Part shown: positions 32,711-37,729 of the stretch, in pieces
Layout: the number at the start of each line of letters is the position of its first letter
How positions within the stretch are numbered: position 1 is the stretch's first letter
DNA from: Thiocystis violacea
Lineage (GTDB): Bacteria; Pseudomonadota; Gammaproteobacteria; Chromatiales; Chromatiaceae
Direction: 5' to 3'
DNA length: 37,729 bases
Assembly (NCBI RefSeq): GCF_016583565.1
Contig: NZ_NRRF01000048.1
Coordinates: 1-37,729 of the forward strand
Program-made: the position numbers and the translations under genes
Notes under the pieces: generated by a model
Told to the model about the DNA's origin: nothing
The model's input: the letters and a program-made list of their open reading frames with translations, nothing else
Database searches by the model: none

Positions 32711-35227
32711 ATGGCCATGAATCCAATCGAAACCAGCCGATCTCAGTTTCCAGAGTCCGCGCGCGAGCGGATCCCCGCCCTGCCGGTCGCCGTCAAGGAC
32801 GCCAAGGCGACCCGTGAGCTGATGTTCAGGCTGCGCCATTGCCACCTGGGGGATCCGGCGGCGCGCGCGGCACTGGAGCCGCTCGGCGACGACTGGCTGC
32901 CAGCCCTCCTGGATCCCTTTCGGGACGCCAATCGTCTGCGTTACGACTACCCCCTCTTTCTGTTCCCGCCCGCCGAGGGGGATGGCGCCCAGCCGGCCGC
33001 CGATTTGGCGCGGAGCCTGGCGGGGTGGCTGGTCGAGAGGGTCCAGGGCTTTGCGCCGGAGGCTCAATCGGCGCGGATCCTGAAAGACCACATCCCCTGG
33101 CTGGAGGATCACCTGCGCGCGGCCCTGCGCGAGCACGAGGGGCCAGTGCCGGCCGTGCCTGTGCTGGCGGCGGCCGGATTGGCCTTGCAGCAGCATCTGG
33201 GGCTCGATCAAACGCATCGCGCCTCGCTCGCAAGGGACCTGGAGCGGCTGCAGGCGGCGGCCGGCGACGGCGAGGTGATGGGCTACGGACGCTACCCGGC
33301 GCTCCATCTGCTGATCCATGCCATCCGCAGCCGCGTGGTGCCGCGCCGCACGCGGTTCGAGGCCCGCATCGCGCGCTGTGTGCGTGGGCTGAAGTCGCTG
33401 TTCGAGGTGGAGTGGGGCAAGTCGACCGAGTCCATCGAGCCGCGCCGCGCGCGCGACAGCGTCGGTCCGGGCGGCGATCGCTTCGACCCCGATGCCCTGT
33501 CCGAGGTCATGGATCACTCGCGCGGCACCCGCAAGATGTCCGACGAGCGCCGCGCACGCATCGAGCAGGCCCTGGGCGTGCTCAAGCGCTGGCGCCCGGA
33601 CCCGGTTCTGGTGCGCTTCGTCCATCTCGGCGCCATCACGGAAGACTGGATGACGGCGAGCGACGACGTCAGACACCTGGTGGACGCCGATCCCTGCGGG
33701 CGCGCCACGGCGCTCTTCGACGAGGAGGCCGAGAAGCTCGCCCAGGTCTTTGCCGCCGTGCGCATCGCCGAGCTCGAGATCGGCGCCATCTACGACCCCA
33801 ATCTGCACGATCCTTGGTTCGCGAGCTTCAGCTGGGAGGCGTTCTCCCATGAAGAGCTGCTGCTGGTGCCCTGCATCATCGCCCTGGAAGACGCCAGCCG
33901 GGTGGCGGGCGAGGGTCTGCGGTCGCTCTCGCGCCTGCTCAGCTCCGGGCGGCCGGCGCAGATCCTGGTTCGCATCCAGCCGAGCAACAATCCCGGCGCC
34001 CTGGCGGACGAGAATCCCTTCCAGTCCTATCGCACCGAACTCGGCTATCTCGGCATCGCGCACCGTCAGGCCGTGGTCAATCAATCCTCGGCGGCGCGCC
34101 ATCAGAACCTGCTGCAGGGCTATCTGGAGGCGCTGGACGCGACCCAGACCAGCCTGCACCTGATCAACACGGGCATGCGCCCGCCCAGCAGTCTGCTGTC
34201 GCTCAATGCCTGGCTGGTCGCGGGCGCTGGGATCGAGGGACGCGCGCACCCCTTCTTTCGCGTCAATCCGGCGGCGGGGGACTTCGCCGCGAGCCGGGTC
34301 GCCTTCGATGGCAACCCGCAGGACGCGCGCGATTGGCCGGTGCACCCCTTCAGCTACCGTGACGAGAACGGCGTCGAGTCGACCCTGGATCTGGCCTTCA
34401 CCTTCGCCGACTACGCCATGCTGATCGTCCGTCTGCGGGAGCACTTCCGGGTCATTCCGCCCGGCTGCGACTCGGATGCGCTCATGCCGCTGGCCGACTA
34501 TCTCTCGCTGCCGCTGGACGAGGCCAATCAACGCCTGCCCTACCTCTGGGCGGTCGACGGCAACGCCATCCTGCATCGCGTGCTGGTCTCGCGCCAGCTC
34601 ATCCTGGCCTGCCGGGATCGGCTCAACTTCTGGCACTCGCTGCAAGAGCTGGCCGGCGTCAGGAACCGCTACGTCGAGCTGGCGATCGCGCGCACGCAGC
34701 TGGAGGAGCGTGAGCGCGCCGCCGAGGAGCGCGCGCGGTTGGAGGCCGCGCATGCCGCCGAGGTCGAGCGGGTGCGCGAGGGCGCCGCCGGGGAGACGAT
34801 GCAGCGCCTGACGGATACGCTGATGGGGCTCGACTTCACGGCCGCTGTCGGGCGCCTGCCGTCGGGGCGCAACCCGGAGCGCGCCTTGGCCGGAGAGGGC
34901 GTCGACGCCAGCGCAATCGCACAGGAGGCGGCGCCCGCGCTTGAGCCACCCGCGCCCGAGGCGGCGCCCGACCTCGGATTCGACGAGCCCTGGATCGACA
35001 CCCCGCTCTGCACCAGCTGTAACGACTGTCTGCGCATCAATCCGCAGCTCTTCCTCTACAACGAGGACAAGCAGGCCCTGCTCGGCGACGTCGACAAAGG
35101 CACCTACGCGCAGTTGGTCGAGGCCGCCGAGATCTGTCCGGCCAAGTGCATCCATCCGGGCAAGCCCTGGAACCCGGACGAACCTGGACTGGATGCCTTG
35201 CTGGAACGGGCTGCGGTTTTCGCCTGA
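32711..35227 (+). CDS. PFOR-C-terminal-like protein with a C-terminal ferredoxin domain
   Basis: An 838-residue cytoplasmic protein in one long open frame. The first 350 residues match nothing I know. Residues about 330-670 align by eye with the C-terminal part of the PFOR-like protein at 7033-11580: FSWEAFSHEE with LSWHDLSEEE, RVAGEGLRSLSRLL with RMLAGRGLSQLVWLL, NPAAGDFAASRVAFDGNP with DPRAEGVFGARLDLEGNP, and FWHSLQELAGV with SWRVLQELAGV. A charged coiled-coil-like helix (about 660-700) follows. The C-terminus is a single-cluster ferredoxin domain, CTSCNDC (C767, C770, C773) with a fourth Cys in EICPAKC (C809). TPP motifs are not visible. It stands alone, divergent from the receptor operon. 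The start could also be the second Met (32717). Confidence 0.72.
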   Translation: MAMNPIETSRSQFPESARERIPALPVAVKDAKATRELMFRLRHCHLGDPAARAALEPLGDDWLPALLDPFRDANRLRYDYPLFLFPPAEGDGAQPAADLARSLAGWLVERVQGFAPEAQSARILKDHIPWLEDHLRAALREHEGPVPAVPVLAAAGLALQQHLGLDQTHRASLARDLERLQAAAGDGEVMGYGRYPALHLLIHAIRSRVVPRRTRFEARIARCVRGLKSLFEVEWGKSTESIEPRRARDSVGPGGDRFDPDALSEVMDHSRGTRKMSDERRARIEQALGVLKRWRPDPVLVRFVHLGAITEDWMTASDDVRHLVDADPCGRATALFDEEAEKLAQVFAAVRIAELEIGAIYDPNLHDPWFASFSWEAFSHEELLLVPCIIALEDASRVAGEGLRSLSRLLSSGRPAQILVRIQPSNNPGALADENPFQSYRTELGYLGIAHRQAVVNQSSAARHQNLLQGYLEALDATQTSLHLINTGMRPPSSLLSLNAWLVAGAGIEGRAHPFFRVNPAAGDFAASRVAFDGNPQDARDWPVHPFSYRDENGVESTLDLAFTFADYAMLIVRLREHFRVIPPGCDSDALMPLADYLSLPLDEANQRLPYLWAVDGNAILHRVLVSRQLILACRDRLNFWHSLQELAGVRNRYVELAIARTQLEERERAAEERARLEAAHAAEVERVREGAAGETMQRLTDTLMGLDFTAAVGRLPSGRNPERALAGEGVDASAIAQEAAPALEPPAPEAAPDLGFDEPWIDTPLCTSCNDCLRINPQLFLYNEDKQALLGDVDKGTYAQLVEAAEICPAKCIHPGKPWNPDEPGLDALLERAAVFA

Positions 35228-35243
35228 GACGGTGGCTCAGCGC

Positions 35244-35360
35244 CTGGATCGATCCAATCAAGGATCGGTAGGATGGGCAACGTCCGCGCTCTGAGATCGA
35301 GCCCAGCCTCGACGCCGGACGGACGTGCCCATCTTGCAAGCTGGATCGACCCGATCAAGG
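35244..35360. repeat. 20-bp direct repeats flanking a family B palindrome
   Basis: CTGGATCGATCCAATCAAGG (35244-35263) and CTGGATCGACCCGATCAAGG (35341-35360) match at 18 of 20 bases and directly flank a family B hairpin. The arrangement resembles an element between duplicated target sequences. Confidence 0.6.
35267..35338. repeat. Palindromic repeat family B, short copy
   Basis: GGTAGGATGGGCAACGTCCG at the left end pairs with CGGACGTGCCCATC at the right end (14 bp with one bulge). It lies between the convergent 838-residue gene and acyltransferase gene. Confidence 0.75.
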
Positions 35361-35375
35361 GCCGCAAGCCGCCGA

Positions 35376-35401
35376 AGTCACGAAGCTGGAGCTTCGTGAC
35401 T
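35376..35401. terminator. Perfect 11-bp hairpin between convergent genes
   Basis: AGTCACGAAGC (35376-35386), a TGGA loop and GCTTCGTGACT (35391-35401) form a strong hairpin in the 218-bp gap between convergent genes. No T-run follows on either strand, so intrinsic termination is possible but not shown. Confidence 0.4.
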
Positions 35402-35445
35402 AGAAAGGCGGGAAACAATTGATGGACACTTCCTTGGCGAACGAC

Positions 35446-36441
35446 TCAGTGGCGTTTGCCGCCCCAGTTCTCGATGAGTCCGTCGTAGGCGCGCTGCATC
35501 CCGACGGCGAGCAGGATGGTGGCGGGGAGCACCAGGAGCAGCAGATAGGCGACCTGGCTCCAGCCGTCCGCTGGGAAATAGGCGGCGATCGCCGCCTTGA
35601 AGGTCAGGCGGTGCAGGAGATAGAGCCCGAAGCTGGCATAGGCGAGCAAGCGGATGCTTGGGCCATGCAGTCGGCTGGCGACGGGCTCGGAGAACACCAT
35701 CATGGTCGCCGCGCTCACGAGTGCCAGTGGCATGAGTATCAGCGTCCCGGCGACCGACCATTCGTTGCCGATCCGGCTCAGCGGGAGCATGAGCGCCAGC
35801 GCGATCAGCAACGGCCAGCGATAGCGCTCGGCCAGCCGACCCAACTCGGCACGCGCTTGATAGAGGATGCCGAGCACGAAGACCGGCAGGTAGAGCAGGA
35901 TGCGCAGGTCGATGTGTTTGACCCAGGTGTGCTGGGCGACGAGCGCCGCCATCAGCAGCCCGCCGATTCCGAGGACGAGCGCAAGACGGTCTGAGGTGCG
36001 AATCAGCAGGGGCGCGATGAGGTAGAAGGCCATGATCATGGTGATGAACCAGAGCGTCGGCATCGCCGGGGGGCTGAGCATGGAGATCAGCAAGGCGCCA
36101 TGCGTCACCTGCCGGGCGCTGGCGATGCCGAAGACGCCGAACAGGATGAGCGTCACGAGATAGAGCGGATAGATGCGCAGCAGTCGCCGCCGGTAGAACG
36201 AGCGCAGATGCTGCCAGTCCAGGCTGAGCCGATGACGTGCGAGCAGGAAGCCGGAGCAGAAGACGAAGGTGGATAGCGCGATGTACTTGAACCCCTCGGT
36301 GAGCCAATTGGCATAGCCGGGCAGGGCGGTCGTGTAGGGGATGAGGTGCCAATAGCCGACGACGTAGAGGATGCAGGCCGCGCGCAGGAAATCGATGCCG
36401 AGTCGGCGGCCTTGCTGTGCGGGTGGGGCGGTGCTGGTCAT
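35446..36441 (-). CDS. Acyltransferase family 3 integral membrane protein
   Basis: A 331-residue polytopic membrane protein with about ten hydrophobic segments. The N-terminal region GIDFLRAACILYVVGYWHL is the acyltransferase-3 signature region, although the usual catalytic-type His lies in GYWH rather than RxxxxxxVxxxH form. RRRLLRIYPLYLVTL near 85-100 and PTLWFITMIMAFYLIAPLL are typical of the family, which acetylates or acylates surface sugars and lipids. It is alone on this strand, 88 bp downstream of the CorA-like gene. Confidence 0.82.
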   Translation of the reverse strand: MTSTAPPAQQGRRLGIDFLRAACILYVVGYWHLIPYTTALPGYANWLTEGFKYIALSTFVFCSGFLLARHRLSLDWQHLRSFYRRRLLRIYPLYLVTLILFGVFGIASARQVTHGALLISMLSPPAMPTLWFITMIMAFYLIAPLLIRTSDRLALVLGIGGLLMAALVAQHTWVKHIDLRILLYLPVFVLGILYQARAELGRLAERYRWPLLIALALMLPLSRIGNEWSVAGTLILMPLALVSAATMMVFSEPVASRLHGPSIRLLAYASFGLYLLHRLTFKAAIAAYFPADGWSQVAYLLLLVLPATILLAVGMQRAYDGLIENWGGKRH

Positions 36442-36529
36442 GGTGAGCGGGTCTCGATGCGTGGGCGCGATCAGTGCGCGGAATCCGCCCTGGGTCTGTC
36501 GACGTCAGCGGCAGGTTTCGGCCAGGCTT

Positions 36530-37729
36530 CTACAGCCAGCCGCCGCGTTTGAAACGCCAGAGCATCAGGCCGGCGATGACGAGGCAGACGAGCCAGAACA
36601 GCGGATAGGCCGGTGGCCAATGGGTCTCCGGCATTTCGAGGTTCATGCCGTAGACCCCGGCGAGAAAGGTCAGGGGGATGAAGATGGTCCCGATGACCGT
36701 GAGGACCTTCATGATGTCGTTGGTGCGGTTGGACACGACCGAGATGTATGTCTCGGTCACGGCGCTGGCGATCTCGCGATAGGTCTCGACCAGGTCGATG
36801 ATCTGGGCGCAGTGGTCGTGGACGTCGCGGAAGTAGGTCTGAGCGATGTCCGACAGGCATTCATGGTGGTCGCGCTGCAGCTGGGCGACCAGCTCGCGCA
36901 TCGGCCAGGCGGTGCGCCGGATCATGACCAGATCCCGTTTGATCTCGTGCAGGGCGTGCAGGTTCTCGCGCTCGGGCCGCCCGAGCACTTCTTCCTCCGC
37001 GTTTTCCAGGCGTTGCGAACAGGCGTCGAGGACCGGGAAGGTGCGATCGACCATGGCGTCCATGAGCGCATAGAGCAGGAAGCTGGCGTCGTTCTGGCGC
37101 ACCCGTGAGCCTGGGCTCAGGATGCGGTGTCGGATCTCCTCGATGGCGACGCAGGCCGAGTGCTCGAAGCTCAGCAAGGTGGCGCGTCCGAGAAAGAACG
37201 CGATCGGCTCGGCGGCGATCTGCCCGTTGACCAGCCGCACGGCCTGCGCCATCACGAAGAGGCGTCCGGGCAGATCGCCGGTCCCCGGATAGTCTTCCAG
37301 CTTCGGGCGATGCTCCTTGTCGAGGACGTCCTCGATCGCCAGGGGGTGGAGCTGGTATTTCTCGGCGAAGGCGCGGATGACCGTGTGGTCCTGCAAGCCT
37401 TCGAGATGGATCCAGCGCACCTTGCTCCAGGCCGGCCGGTGGGCGCCGAGAAAGGCCGCCATGTCCTGGATCTCGCGGATCTGGACCTGCGCGGGGCTGA
37501 AGTCGGTGCAAATGACGCGGGTTGGGCTGTCCGTGGCGGTGCGCACCAGCTCGTGATACTCGATGCCGCCCGGTGCCCCCGGCCTGGAGCGCTTGGCGCG
37601 GGGCAGCCGCCCCTTGGCGCGTCGATGCCGGTTCGACCGCTTCTGTGCTGGCCGGGCAGGCGCCTGCGTCTTTTGGGCCGCGGGTGGCGGATCCGGTGCC
37701 TCGGTCGGTGAGTGCGTGCGGGAGGGCGG
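36530..37729 (-). CDS. CorA-family divalent-cation transporter with N-terminal extension, 5' end outside window
   Basis: The family core covers about 330 residues: a cytoplasmic funnel domain (WIHLEGLQDH, HPLAIEDVLDKEHRPKLEDY), a long stalk helix (VMIRRTAWPMRELV), TM1 with the signature YGMN (VYGMNLEMPE) and TM2 ending in a basic tail (WRFKRGGWL). GMN-containing CorA proteins carry Mg2+, Co2+ or Ni2+ as pentamers. A GTG at 37546 could start a 338-residue protein, but the frame stays open upstream to the window edge. It encodes a Pro-, Lys- and Arg-rich stretch (PARPAQKRSNRHRRAKGR) before EYHELVRTATD. I therefore treat the gene as partial; the basic N-terminal extension is unusual for CorA. 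Confidence 0.85.
   Translation of the reverse strand, partial: PPSRTHSPTEAPDPPPAAQKTQAPARPAQKRSNRHRRAKGRLPRAKRSRPGAPGGIEYHELVRTATDSPTRVICTDFSPAQVQIREIQDMAAFLGAHRPAWSKVRWIHLEGLQDHTVIRAFAEKYQLHPLAIEDVLDKEHRPKLEDYPGTGDLPGRLFVMAQAVRLVNGQIAAEPIAFFLGRATLLSFEHSACVAIEEIRHRILSPGSRVRQNDASFLLYALMDAMVDRTFPVLDACSQRLENAEEEVLGRPERENLHALHEIKRDLVMIRRTAWPMRELVAQLQRDHHECLSDIAQTYFRDVHDHCAQIIDLVETYREIASAVTETYISVVSNRTNDIMKVLTVIGTIFIPLTFLAGVYGMNLEMPETHWPPAYPLFWLVCLVIAGLMLWRFKRGGWL

Noticed and set aside
32567..35155. Minus-strand open frame of 862 codons opposite the 838-residue gene
   Set aside because: Longer than the plus gene but low in complexity and without motifs; the plus frame has a ferredoxin motif and similarity to the PFOR-like protein.
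32711..35227. The 838-residue gene as a PFOR pseudogene fragment
   Set aside because: It is one uninterrupted frame with its own N-terminal region and an added intact ferredoxin domain, so it is not simply a decayed PFOR.

Overview
The window is high-GC gammaproteobacterial DNA. The gene content (a Bacteroides/Chlorobium-ordered Rnf complex, a ferredoxin-dependent 2-oxoacid oxidoreductase, a type-E succinate dehydrogenase/fumarate reductase, tandem TonB receptors, and several palindromic repeat families) suggests an anaerobic or phototrophic member such as a purple sulfur bacterium (Chromatiales). That placement is inference; there is no rRNA or photosynthesis gene here.

Layout. 1-265: what looks like the 3' end of a group II intron, then a palindromic repeat. 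266-1243 (+): a solitary GspF/PilC-type membrane protein. 13210-1309 (-): an Rnf locus in the order zinc-ribbon repeat protein, rnfB, a 1515-residue pyruvate:ferredoxin-oxidoreductase-like protein, rnfC, a 45-codon coupled ORF, rnfD, rnfG, rnfE, rnfA, a 59-residue Cys-rich membrane protein, and an RND-type periplasmic adaptor lipoprotein. 13391-14264 (-): a broken MAPEG gene and a conserved hypothetical. 18228-14464 (-): sdhA-sdhB-sdhE (CCG-domain/HdrB-like third subunit). 18796-21677 (+): divergent korA-korB. 21953-22876: an intact Uma2-family gene and a truncated, convergent one. 32261-22920 (-): two tandem TonB-dependent receptors, a YfiR-like periplasmic protein, a hybrid histidine kinase, and a REC-PAS-GGDEF-EAL regulator, packed as one operon. 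32711-35227 (+): an 838-residue protein that aligns by eye with the C-terminal part of the PFOR-like protein of the Rnf locus and ends in a ferredoxin domain. 36441-35446 (-): an acyltransferase-3 protein. Window edge to 36530 (-): a CorA-type transporter with an unusual N-terminal extension that runs off the window.

How the parts may work together. Rnf couples the ferredoxin/NAD pair to an ion gradient; in a phototroph it can run in reverse to supply reduced ferredoxin. KorAB consumes or makes reduced ferredoxin at the 2-oxoglutarate/succinyl-CoA step, and SdhABE works at fumarate/succinate, so the central part looks like a low-potential TCA-branch module. The most unusual feature is the PFOR-like protein inside the rnf operon. 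It keeps the 2[4Fe-4S] domain, but the motifs for thiamine-diphosphate/metal binding and for the catalytic proximal cluster are not recognisable, so it may be a non-catalytic electron carrier or scaffold for Rnf. A shorter relative with its own ferredoxin domain lies about 21 kb away. The second system of interest is the receptor-YfiR-kinase-cyclic-di-GMP operon, whose two receptors are near-identical in the plug half and divergent in the outer-barrel half.
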